Assembly (NCBI GenBank): GCA_007376205.1
Contig: VMFU01000002.1
Location: forward strand, 1-64,000
Source of the DNA: Candidatus Peregrinibacteria bacterium Gr01-1014_25
GTDB taxonomy: Bacteria > Patescibacteriota > Gracilibacteria > Peribacterales > Peribacteraceae
Length of the DNA: 64,000 nucleotides
Reading direction: 5' to 3'
Positions 7,670 to 14,713 of the stretch are shown here, in pieces. The notes beneath the pieces are model-generated. The model was given only the letters and a program-made list of their open reading frames with translations. It was not told the DNA's origin and ran no database searches. Position numbers and translations under genes: made by a program. Every line of letters begins with the position of its first letter. Position 1 is the stretch's first letter.

Positions 7670-9529
7670 CTATTCTTCCTCTTCTTCCGTACACGAGAGC
7701 GTCATCGGATGGTAGGTGCAGGCGTGCTGCGGAGTGCCCAGGCCCTGACATTCATCGGGCGTGCAGACGTTCCAGAATCCTTCACCGCAGCGGTCGCAAT
7801 GGCTCTCGCCGTTATCGTCCTGTCCACCGCCGCAGGCCAGCTGGGAGACATCCGTCGTCAGCGGAACAACCACGCCTGCGGGGCTGCCGGTGATGCACTC
7901 GCCCAGGCCCGTCATCTCCCATCCCTCTCCACGACAGCAATACACACCTTCGTTCTCAACATTTTGAGCGGCCTGGGGTGTCGGAACACACATGGATCCT
8001 TGCTCAATGAAATTGCAGAGGCCTGCCTCGCCGGCCAGATCGTCACACTCATCCTCGTCGCAGAAGAAATTGAAGAGTCCCGCACCGCATCGCGCGCAAT
8101 CGCCGGCGACGACTTCCCGTGCCCCGCAAGCCAGCGTCGATGTATCGAAGTCCTGCGGGACGGCAGCACCCGGATTTTCCCTCGACAGACATTCCACGAG
8201 CTTCGTTTCGAACCATCCGTTGCCGCGGCAGCACTGCACGACGATCTTGTCCCTCTCGACGCTGCTGCTGGACGAAGACGTAGAACGTCCGATGATGGGC
8301 TCCGGCAACGGAGTCCCGGAGCGGCTGGAGGACGAGGTCGATGTCGAAGAGGTGGACGTCGACGTCACCGAGGTCGTCGAAGACCCGCCACCGATGCCGC
8401 CGCCGGTCGTCGGTGTGCCCGTGCCGCCCGTTCCGCCGGTACCGCCGGTGGACGTGGTGGACGATGTCGTGGAAGACGCGCTGGTACCCCCTGCGCCGCC
8501 GCCGGCTTCGTCATTGTCCTGATTGCCCGAGCAGCCGGAGTCGTTCATGTCGATTTTGCCATCGCCGTCATTGTCGCTGCCATCCTGGCACTGGGCCTTG
8601 GGCATGTTCTCGTCCGCATCATTCGTCCCGCTGCAACCGAAGTCATTGGGGTAATCGACCGCACTGTCACCGTCGTTATCCGCGCCGTCGCCGCACTGCG
8701 GAAGCGGACCGCCTACGCCGCCGCCGGTCGGTGTGCCCGTGCCGCCGATCTGGCCCGTGTGCGTCTCGTCATTGTCCTGACTGTTGGAGCAGCCGGGATC
8801 GAAGAGGTCCACAAGGGTGTCGCCGTCGTTGTCCGAGTTGTCGCTGCATTGCGGCAAAGAACCGGTTGTACCTCCCGAGGGAGTGCCAATGCCACCTTGG
8901 ATCTGACCACCGGGAGTGCCCTGTGTGCCAATGCCACCTTGGATCTGACCACCGGGAGTGCCCTGTGTGCCAATGCCACCTTGGATCTGACCACCGGGAG
9001 TGCCCTGTGTGCCGATGCCCCCCGGCGTCCCAATGCCCCCAGAGAACAACCCTCCTCCGAAGATCCCGATCCAACCGCCGCCGAACAGGCCGAACGTTCC
9101 GTTGGTTCCGGTACCCGGCGTGGGGCCCGGCGTTGGGCCGGGCAAGATGACCACGCCGATCGCGCCGCCCGATCCGGTGCCGCCGACCGCGCCGCCCCCC
9201 ATCACCCCTCCGCCCGGCGGCGGCTCGCCAATCGGCAACGGTTCACCGACCGGCGGAACCGGCGGGAATGCGGGCGTCAGCAGACACGCCGCATTGCATT
9301 CATCCGTCGATCCGCTCCAGAGGAATCCACCCGCATCGAAGAGGCATTCCATTTCCGAGTACCCGGCGGCGCAGGGTTGCCCCTGTTGCACGCAGCAGGC
9401 CTGACCCTCCATTCCCGGCAGCGTCACGTCCATCCGATCGGTCGCGGTCTGCGCCCACAGATCGACCGCGCCGTTCGCCGTGATGGCAACCGCGACGAGG
9501 ACGCCGGTGATGACGGGAATCGGACGCAT
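7670..9529 (-). CDS. Exported Cys-rich surface protein with calcium-type Asp repeats
   Basis: A 619-aa exported protein of unknown function. The signal sequence is MRPIPVITGVLVAVAITANGA. Then come a Cys module (CCVQQGQPCAAGYSEMEC...C), a Gly/Pro-rich spacer, and three identical 14-residue units (encoded at 8884-9009). Next are three D.SDNDGD..D..D.GC..-type repeats that resemble thrombospondin type-3 or EF-like calcium sites. A Thr/Ser stalk leads to two C-terminal copies of a CC.G.GW....C...C.RCG.G.(F/W)N.C...EC module. The ATG at 9529 follows the previous stop by two bases (TAA-CC-ATG), so it is probably translationally coupled to the 93-aa gene. It ends an operon with 9532-9813 and 9814-10563. 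Confidence 0.82.
   Translation of the reverse strand: MRPIPVITGVLVAVAITANGAVDLWAQTATDRMDVTLPGMEGQACCVQQGQPCAAGYSEMECLFDAGGFLWSGSTDECNAACLLTPAFPPVPPVGEPLPIGEPPPGGGVMGGGAVGGTGSGGAIGVVILPGPTPGPTPGTGTNGTFGLFGGGWIGIFGGGLFSGGIGTPGGIGTQGTPGGQIQGGIGTQGTPGGQIQGGIGTQGTPGGQIQGGIGTPSGGTTGSLPQCSDNSDNDGDTLVDLFDPGCSNSQDNDETHTGQIGGTGTPTGGGVGGPLPQCGDGADNDGDSAVDYPNDFGCSGTNDADENMPKAQCQDGSDNDGDGKIDMNDSGCSGNQDNDEAGGGAGGTSASSTTSSTTSTGGTGGTGGTGTPTTGGGIGGGSSTTSVTSTSTSSTSTSSSSRSGTPLPEPIIGRSTSSSSSSVERDKIVVQCCRGNGWFETKLVECLSRENPGAAVPQDFDTSTLACGAREVVAGDCARCGAGLFNFFCDEDECDDLAGEAGLCNFIEQGSMCVPTPQAAQNVENEGVYCCRGEGWEMTGLGECITGSPAGVVVPLTTDVSQLACGGGQDDNGESHCDRCGEGFWNVCTPDECQGLGTPQHACTYHPMTLSCTEEEEE
8884..9009 (-). repeat. Three perfect 42-bp tandem repeats inside a coding region
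   Basis: Copies at 8884-8925, 8926-8967 and 8968-9009 are identical at the nucleotide level, followed by a partial fourth. Each encodes the 14-residue unit GGIGTQGTPGGQIQ in the surface protein's linker. Perfect identity implies recent expansion, so copy number probably varies between strains. Confidence 0.9.
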
Positions 9530-9531
9530 GG

Positions 9532-9813
9532 TTACTGGGACGCGGAGCACGCGAGGGAACAGAATTTCTCGGAGACGTCGAACGCGACGGCTCCGGCATT
9601 GTAGCAGTCGAGGATGCTGTAACCGGCAAGGCACGATGAACCCGACTCCACGCAGCACCATCCTTGCACCTGGGCGATTTCCATTTCACCGCTCCTGCCG
9701 TCCGGCAAGAGGAACAGCGCCGCGCTGACGGCGATGATGATGCCCGCCGCGATCAGTCCGAATCGCCGACGTGAACGTTTGGGGGAAGCCATGGACTGAT
9801 CGGAAGGAGGCAT
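9532..9813 (-). CDS. Small membrane-anchored Cys-rich protein
   Basis: A 93-aa protein. A basic N-terminus (KRSRRR) precedes one hydrophobic helix (about 18-36). A short exported domain has the pattern WCCVESGSSCLAGYS..DC...C..AC. That pattern closely matches the first Cys module of the downstream 619-aa protein (CCVQQGQPCAAGYSEMEC). Its ATG directly abuts the stop of the upstream gene. It may be a single-module relative of the large surface proteins; the function is unknown. Confidence 0.75.
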   Translation of the reverse strand: MPPSDQSMASPKRSRRRFGLIAAGIIIAVSAALFLLPDGRSGEMEIAQVQGWCCVESGSSCLAGYSILDCYNAGAVAFDVSEKFCSLACSASQ

Positions 9814-10563
9814 TTAGGAGGATTGGCACATGTACGCGCAGGCGACGGGATTATCGCCGTTGAAGATCGCGCCGTCGCCGCCCTGCACGCAACGCGCGGC
9901 TTGGTCCAGCGTGATCGCAAAGTACTGGGTGGATTGCCGCTCGCACTGGAAGTGCCGGCAGCAGTACACCTGCGGGCGGCAGCGCCGATCCGCCTCCTGC
10001 TTCGTCACGCGCGCGGGATTGTAGGAGATGCCCGGGCACTCTCCCACCTTCACCAGGGAATCGAGCGTCTCCCACGCACCGTCGGGACAGCACCAGACGA
10101 AACGCGGTGCGGTCATGGCGCTCTGACTCGTCCGCGGGCCGATGCCTCCGTGCCAGCGGCTGGTGCTCGTTGAACTGGGCTCTTCGGGATACCCGCCGGC
10201 ATGCCCGCCGCCTCCGCCGGAGTCGCCCTGGTTCGTCGACGCCAGCTCGCACGCCCTCGTGCAAACGGGAATGTCCGGTCCGTAGTTGGGGTCGCACGCC
10301 TCATTCGACTGCCGGATGCCATCGCCGCAATAGGGGGCGGGAGTCGACGTGGTGCTCGACGTTGTTGCGGTCGACGTTGTTGTCTCAGCGGATGTTGCTG
10401 ATTGGTCTGGTGCTGCATCCGATGAGGCACTCGGCAATTGCGCACTCAAGCGCGGGTCGCCCTGCGGAATCGGGAAGGTCAATGACTGGCGAAGCACCAC
10501 GGCACCGATAGCCGTGAAGACCGCAATCGTCAGGAACGCGCCGACGCTGGAACGCGAAGACAT
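9814..10563 (-). CDS. Exported Cys-rich protein with Thr/Ser linker
   Basis: A 249-aa exported protein of unknown function. A hydrophobic helix at about residues 9-25 acts as signal or anchor. A Thr/Ser stretch (about 50-75) leads to one CGDGIRQSNEACD unit of the DUF4215 type. After a Gly/Ser spacer, a C-terminal domain has CCPDGAWETLDS....GEC and CCRHFQC motifs related to the CC-G-W module of its neighbours. The ATG at 10563 has a good Shine-Dalgarno sequence (GTGGAGG, about 5 bases upstream). It heads the three-gene unit that runs down to 7670. Confidence 0.78.
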   Translation of the reverse strand: MSSRSSVGAFLTIAVFTAIGAVVLRQSLTFPIPQGDPRLSAQLPSASSDAAPDQSATSAETTTSTATTSSTTSTPAPYCGDGIRQSNEACDPNYGPDIPVCTRACELASTNQGDSGGGGGHAGGYPEEPSSTSTSRWHGGIGPRTSQSAMTAPRFVWCCPDGAWETLDSLVKVGECPGISYNPARVTKQEADRRCRPQVYCCRHFQCERQSTQYFAITLDQAARCVQGGDGAIFNGDNPVACAYMCQSS

Positions 10564-10687
10564 CTTTCCTCCACTCTAGCAAAAAACGGCGGAGGAGAAG
10601 AAGCATGTCTGGACAGCAATGCGACGATATTGCAGGGTATTCGCCTGCCGTCATCCGGCAACTACTCTGTTCATACAAAAAAAAACC

Positions 10688-10745
10688 GAAATCCGAATCT
10701 CGAACAAATTTGGAAATTCGAATGTTCGAAACGTGCTCGGATTTC
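10688..10745. repeat. Inverted repeat in the divergent intergenic region
   Basis: GAAATCCGA (10688-10696) pairs with TCGGATTTC (10737-10745), and the interval is full of TTCGAA-like palindromes. The region separates the divergent genes at 10563 and 10792 and probably carries both promoters. A TATACAAT-like box lies near 10780. Confidence 0.4.
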
Positions 10746-10791
10746 GAGTTTCGTGCTTCGGTCTTCCAATGACCGGATATACAATCCCGAC

Positions 10792-11139
10792 ATGGTTGGA
10801 GATTCCGATGATGACGATCTCGACATGGGCATCACACAGCGGCTCGAACAGAGCGGCGTCGCGATGCCGCCCAAGGAACTCGTCGACCGCAAGCGCAGGC
10901 GCGAGGAGAAGAAGAAAGACGTGAAGCTCGCGTTGCTCAAGCAGCAACTCGCCGACAAGGACGCTGCCAGCGATGAGGGAAAGACCATGACCACGCAGAC
11001 ACAGAAGGAGGAGGAAATGCAGGACGTGCTGACGGCGCGCGAGAAGGCGACGCCCGAACAGGAGATCAAGAAGGAACGGCGGAGTGAGGAGTCGCGTAAG
11101 CAATCGCGGGAGGAGTACCAGAAGGATGAGGAAGGATGA
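10792..11139 (+). CDS. Highly charged coiled-coil protein
   Basis: A 115-aa cytoplasmic protein of unknown function. The N-terminus MVGDSDDDDLDMG is acidic, and the rest is Lys/Glu/Arg-rich with the heptad-like character of a long coiled coil and no Cys. The ATG at 10792 is chosen over a longer frame from 10630, which would translate intergenic palindromes. It is followed after about 47 bases by a secreted protein gene on the same strand. Confidence 0.6.
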   Translation: MVGDSDDDDLDMGITQRLEQSGVAMPPKELVDRKRRREEKKKDVKLALLKQQLADKDAASDEGKTMTTQTQKEEEMQDVLTAREKATPEQEIKKERRSEESRKQSREEYQKDEEG

Positions 11140-11186
11140 GATGGCGGGCAGTAGACAGTGGGCAGCAGGCAGCGGACAGTAGAGGC

Positions 11187-11846
11187 ATGCGGCGGGTGAT
11201 GACCACTTTCCTTGTCTGTGCGCTGGTGCTGGCGGCCTTGCCGATACCGGCGCAGGCGCAGGGCTCCGCCGGCTCGAGCGCCTCCGTCACACGTCTGTCG
11301 CGGCGGACGCTCCTACGCAGAGTGCGCGCGCCTCGGCGCGCGCCAGTTCCTGCTATTCCGTCGACGACCGGCGAAACCGTCCGGCGCGGCTACCTGCGCA
11401 TCGAGGAAATCTCCGTGCCCGACGACGATGTCGTGCCGGGCCAGCGCGGGAAAGTCCTGATGCGCTTCCGCGCGACCGCGGGCCGCCAGGACGTCGCGCT
11501 CATCGGCCTCACGCTGCGCGCCGACACCGGATCGATTCGCAACCTCTCCAACCTGCGGGTGCTGCGCGGCGATGCCGTCGTTTCCCCCTCCGGCCGCATC
11601 CGGGGATCGGTCGGGATCATCGACAGGATCAACGTCGTGCTCCCCGTCCTGGAAACGGCGGAGTTCGCCGTCATCGGCGATGTCGCGCCGGGCGCGGCGG
11701 ACGGCGCGATCAGCCTGGCCTTCGCCACGGAGAACGCCGTGCTCGCGATGGGCGACATCGACGGGCGGGAATTGACGGGGATTTCCATTGATAACGGCGG
11801 TTGCGGCGGCGCGATCTGCTGGATCGAGATCTGGACGGCGCAGTGA
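11187..11846 (+). CDS. Secreted protein of unknown function
   Basis: A 219-aa protein with a clear signal peptide (MRRVMTTFLVCALVLAALP... ending AQAQ). The mature part begins with an Arg/Ser-rich stretch and then a beta-rich domain (VPGQRGKVLMRFRATA....LTLRADTGSI) that could be an immunoglobulin- or cohesin-like fold. That fold guess rests on sequence style only. It ends with a CGGAICW segment. It lies just upstream of tRNA-Gln. Confidence 0.65.
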   Translation: MRRVMTTFLVCALVLAALPIPAQAQGSAGSSASVTRLSRRTLLRRVRAPRRAPVPAIPSTTGETVRRGYLRIEEISVPDDDVVPGQRGKVLMRFRATAGRQDVALIGLTLRADTGSIRNLSNLRVLRGDAVVSPSGRIRGSVGIIDRINVVLPVLETAEFAVIGDVAPGAADGAISLAFATENAVLAMGDIDGRELTGISIDNGGCGGAICWIEIWTAQ

Positions 11847-11905
11847 AACTCCTTGGCCTCTCACGCCTTCCTTCCTATACTCTGCCGCGCGTCAGAGCTG
11901 TTTCG

Positions 11906-12039
11906 CATTGGGGAGTAGCCCCGCCTTCGCCCTCCGGGCTTCGGACGGGCAGGCAAGTGGTCCATCCTTCGCGCAAGGCTACGGAGGACCTTCGCAGATA
12001 ATTCTTCAGGTATAGTTTCGGCCACATTGGGGAGTAGCC
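11906..12039 (+). repeat. 15-bp direct repeat of the tRNA-Gln 5' end
   Basis: CATTGGGGAGTAGCC occurs at 11906-11920 and again at 12025-12039, where it forms the 5' end of tRNA-Gln. The interval is a GC-rich stretch with CCTTCG/CGGAGG hairpins. The upstream copy may be a remnant of duplication or integration at the tRNA gene. Confidence 0.6.
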
Positions 12040-12102
12040 AAGCGGTAAGGCACCTGCCTCTGGAGCAGGCATACGGGGGTTCGAATCCCTCCTCCCCAGC
12101 CA
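12028..12102 (+). tRNA. tRNA-Gln(CTG), CCA encoded
   Basis: The acceptor strands TGGGGAG and CTCCCCA pair fully, the discriminator is G, and CCA is encoded. The anticodon stem CCTGC/GCAGG encloses the loop CTCTGGA with anticodon CTG, which reads CAG. GTTCGAATC gives a normal T-loop. It marks the left edge of the AT-richer accessory region. Confidence 0.95.
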
Positions 12103-12120
12103 CTAGTTCTGGTGTTAATA

Positions 12121-12167
12121 GACCCACGTGCCTATCCAAGAGGAACAGCTTGGTGACCCACGTGCCT
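12121..12167 (+). repeat. 13-bp direct repeat next to tRNA-Gln; candidate attachment core
   Basis: GACCCACGTGCCT is present at 12121-12133 and 12155-12167. The 12-mer CCCACGTGCCTT of the second copy recurs in the same orientation at 31448-31459. This could mark the ends of an integrated element of about 19.3 kb that contains the serine recombinase. The evidence is repeat placement only. Confidence 0.35.
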
Positions 12168-12229
12168 TTCTATTTTCTTATGATTTTTCGTAACGCGGAA
12201 ACCCCATTCCTCGTTTTCTGTGATGGAGA

Positions 12230-12493
12230 ATGAAGTTCTGGGTTGGTCTTCACCACGATTTTATGCCACAACGATTTGTATCCCCTCGTCACAGCAACGG
12301 ACACCGCGAATGGATTGTGAGAGCTGCCGGAGCTACCCGCGCTGCTGCCGTGACACATACCAAAGAGGATGCCAAAGAGATTGCTCGCGATATGGCCCGA
12401 CGCCGAGGCGAAGAGCTTACCGTCCAGCGTCTTGATGGAGTCATCAAGGAGAAGAATTCATACGGCCCCGACCCACGGAAGATTCATGGCTGA
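12230..12493 (+). CDS. DUF2188 domain protein
   Basis: An 87-aa small protein. The segment from about residue 14 matches the DUF2188 pattern: HREWIVRAAGATRAAAVTHT, then EDAKEIARDMARRRGEELTVQ, and the typical ending DGVIKEKNSYGPDPRKIHG. The domain is common in bacteria and mobile elements and its function is unknown. The ATG at 12230 has GGAG very close upstream; the ATG at 12263 would give exactly the domain and is an alternative start. Confidence 0.75.
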   Translation: MKFWVGLHHDFMPQRFVSPRHSNGHREWIVRAAGATRAAAVTHTKEDAKEIARDMARRRGEELTVQRLDGVIKEKNSYGPDPRKIHG

Positions 12494-12537
12494 ATAGCCA
12501 GTTTTTTACTTCTACCAACCCAGAACCTCTCTCCGCA

Positions 12538-12750
12538 TCATCGCCCTCGCTTGATCCGCGGATCAAGCCTTGCTCTCTTCTGCCTCTCCTTTTTGAGGGT
12601 AAGCACATCGGAAAGGAGGAAAATCTTTCCGGCGAGCGTGTCTTGATACCGAAGCTTTCCTGACTTCACGAAATGCTCCACGCGTGAACGAGATATGCCC
12701 AAGTTATGCTGGACTTCGCCAATGCTGAGAACTTTTGGAAATGGTTCCAT
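12538..12750 (-). CDS. Small helix-turn-helix (excisionase/MerR-like) protein
   Basis: A 70-aa protein. VLSIGEVQHNLGISRSRVEHFVKSGKLRYQDTLAGKIFLLSDVL fits a winged-helix DNA-binding domain of the excisionase/MerR N-terminal type, followed by a basic tail. Near a recombinase such proteins often act as recombination directionality factors or local repressors; which applies here is inferred. The palindromes at 12786-12820, between it and the divergent gene at 12879, are candidate operators. Confidence 0.65.
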   Translation of the reverse strand: MEPFPKVLSIGEVQHNLGISRSRVEHFVKSGKLRYQDTLAGKIFLLSDVLTLKKERQKRARLDPRIKRGR

Positions 12751-12785
12751 AAGCCTGAGGACTTGATTTATCAGGCTATGGTGTT

Positions 12786-12820
12786 TACCTATGTCTAGGT
12801 AGTATCGTCATAGATACTAC
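12786..12820. promoter_or_regulatory. Overlapping palindromes, candidate operator
   Basis: TACCT-N6-AGGTA (12786-12801) overlaps GTAGTATC-N6-GATACTAC (12799-12820). Both are perfect inverted repeats with 6-bp spacers. They sit between the divergent HTH gene and the zinc-ribbon gene, as expected for a repressor site. Confidence 0.5.
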
Positions 12821-12878
12821 ACATATGAACACTATCTGTTATGATTAAACTGTTTTCAAATTCTTTCCCCCCCTCAAT

Positions 12879-13118
12879 ATGGCACAGGTCGAATGTCCGA
12901 AATGTCACAGCTTCAAAACTTCCAGTGATAAGAAGATCGTGATTCTCTTGGGCATCCTAATGATGATCGGGGGCGCTTTGCTGGGAGTCTTTGTTTTTCC
13001 ATTGATTTTCATTCCCCTTGGCATACTTCTGGTGCTTATCGGTTCTTTATCTAAAGCTAAGAAGTACACCTGCTTTCAGTGCAAATATAAATTTCCAAAT
13101 CCTCAGGGGGTGAAATAA
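12879..13118 (+). CDS. Small zinc-ribbon membrane protein
   Basis: A 79-aa protein. An N-terminal CPKC pair and a C-terminal CFQC pair could form one zinc ribbon on the cytoplasmic side. They flank two hydrophobic helices (about 19-40 and 43-60), which would place both ends on the same side. The function is unknown. The leader TCTTTCCCCCCCTCAAT before the ATG is pyrimidine-rich with no Shine-Dalgarno sequence. Confidence 0.65.
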   Translation: MAQVECPKCHSFKTSSDKKIVILLGILMMIGGALLGVFVFPLIFIPLGILLVLIGSLSKAKKYTCFQCKYKFPNPQGVK

Positions 13119-13216
13119 CTTTTTTTATAATCCAGACATAACATCGAAGTTTGCGAGTATATTTTAATGTCAACTAAAGGGTGCTAAGTCACAGACGCTG
13201 TGACATAATCCTTTGC

Positions 13217-14500
13217 ATGAGAAGACTCGCAAAACAGTCTCGAAAAGATACCGTGCTTTCAAAGCGCGATTATCAAACAATCACTGAAGTAAATACTGCT
13301 GCGGTGCTTTTCAAAAAAACGGGTCAGCTATCTTTTTCATACCGGTTATCAAAAGTGGAGTCAGAATTCGGCCTCGTGGGAATAGGCGCATTTTTAAGTG
13401 CAGACCATGATATAAATCTAGGCATTTCAATCACTCAAGATGGTAATAGTAAATCTGAGACAGGTATCAATATTGGAAAAGAATGGACTCGATTTGGGAA
13501 ATATCTCAGCGTCGGTCAGGATGCATCTGAAGTGAAAGTGACAATGTCAGTGGATAAGTCTTGTAGTTTATTTATATGGGGTCTGAACATAAGCATCTTG
13601 GCACTGCCGGAAAAGATAAAGAAAAGTAATCCAACGGAGGAAATATTGAGCCAAATTCATCTCATGCCTGAAACTCTCTATCTATCTCATGCTTCAGCAA
13701 TTGATGAGAATCTTACTATAAGTGATTTGAAAAATTGCGTTTTAATTGCTGCCTCCAAACGAATCATCCATCTTAAAAAATGTGCCTACTGCCAACGGAA
13801 ACTTCCACTTGATCCCAAAAAGCCGGGAGTTCTTTCATTCCATAAGCACAACGCCAAAATTAGTGGTCATCAGAATGAGTGTAGGGCTTGTAAGAAATGG
13901 CGAATAAACGATTCATTTAATCCACTTAGAACTGTAGACCAACTTCATGAATCATCTGTTATTACGCGCGAAAGGAGCTTATTTTTGCGTGAGCCTGAAA
14001 TTCTTCAGAAGATTAAAGACAGACAGGGCGCTGGTCTGAAAGGTATTATTTGGGAAAGGTTTGGAAGGAAGTGCTTCCGCTGCAAGAAGCCTCTCCAACT
14101 CAAAGAGGTCCATTTAGACCACACACGTCCGATGGCCTATCTTTATCCGATAGACGAACATGCAACGTGCCTTTGTGCAGTATGTAATAACTATAAAACA
14201 GATCGATTTCCTGTTGATGCATACACGTCTATGCAACTGAAGGAACTATCCAAGGTCACGGGATTATCTTTGGAACAATTAACCAAAAAAGATGTTAATG
14301 AAGTTGAGCTTCATAGAATGATCAAGGATATTGAGATTTATGCGCGATCATGGGATCCAAAAGCTTTTGCGGCAACGGCAAGAAAAATCAAAGAATATAG
14401 ACCTAAAATCGATCTATTCGCATTGCTGGAAGCAAAGGACAAAACCGCATATAAACAGTTAAAGCGGGCACTCGCAGAACGTCCGGATCCTGTGAAATAG
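13217..14500 (+). CDS. HNH endonuclease, probable restriction enzyme
   Basis: A 427-aa protein. The C-terminal third contains a metal-bound HNH (beta-beta-alpha) nuclease: CFRCKK, then VHLDHTRPMAYL with the catalytic His, and CAVCNNYKTDRFP. An earlier Cys pair set (CAYCQRKL ... CRACKKW) suggests a second zinc ribbon. The N-terminal half is unrecognised and may recognise DNA. It converges on a double-domain DNA methyltransferase gene, which suggests a restriction-modification pair; that pairing is inferred from adjacency. The ATG at 13217 is preferred over a GTG at 13181. Confidence 0.7.
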   Translation: MRRLAKQSRKDTVLSKRDYQTITEVNTAAVLFKKTGQLSFSYRLSKVESEFGLVGIGAFLSADHDINLGISITQDGNSKSETGINIGKEWTRFGKYLSVGQDASEVKVTMSVDKSCSLFIWGLNISILALPEKIKKSNPTEEILSQIHLMPETLYLSHASAIDENLTISDLKNCVLIAASKRIIHLKKCAYCQRKLPLDPKKPGVLSFHKHNAKISGHQNECRACKKWRINDSFNPLRTVDQLHESSVITRERSLFLREPEILQKIKDRQGAGLKGIIWERFGRKCFRCKKPLQLKEVHLDHTRPMAYLYPIDEHATCLCAVCNNYKTDRFPVDAYTSMQLKELSKVTGLSLEQLTKKDVNEVELHRMIKDIEIYARSWDPKAFAATARKIKEYRPKIDLFALLEAKDKTAYKQLKRALAERPDPVK

Positions 14501-14533
14501 GATTGAACAGCCATGTACCCTTAGAAATGATTT

Positions 14534-14713
14534 ATGACGGATACTCCATCAGAAAAAAGGTGCATTGATTGTCATTCTCCAATCTCGCAAGAGAGATTGG
14601 ATTACTGCCATAAGAAGGGATGGCTCAACGTAAGTCGTTGCGATAAGTGCGCCTCAATGAAAAACAGCGGCTACAAAAAACCTTTTAATCAAGATCTTTC
14701 AAAAAATAAGTAA
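14534..14713 (+). CDS. Small Cys-rich (zinc-finger-like) protein
   Basis: A 59-aa frame, MTDTPSEKRCIDCHSPISQ onward, with CIDCH, DYCHKK and RCDKC pairs consistent with a small zinc ribbon. It lies in the short space between the HNH nuclease and the methyltransferase and overlaps the 3' end of the latter by 25 bases, tail to tail. It could be an accessory or control peptide of the putative restriction system. There is no clear Shine-Dalgarno sequence, so the coding call is moderate. Confidence 0.5.
   Translation: MTDTPSEKRCIDCHSPISQERLDYCHKKGWLNVSRCDKCASMKNSGYKKPFNQDLSKNK

Noticed and set aside
7487..9604. Long plus-strand frame opposite the surface-protein gene
   Set aside because: It is antisense to a gene with signal peptide, Cys modules and perfect repeats. 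The frame is Ala/Arg/Val-rich and follows from high GC at third positions.
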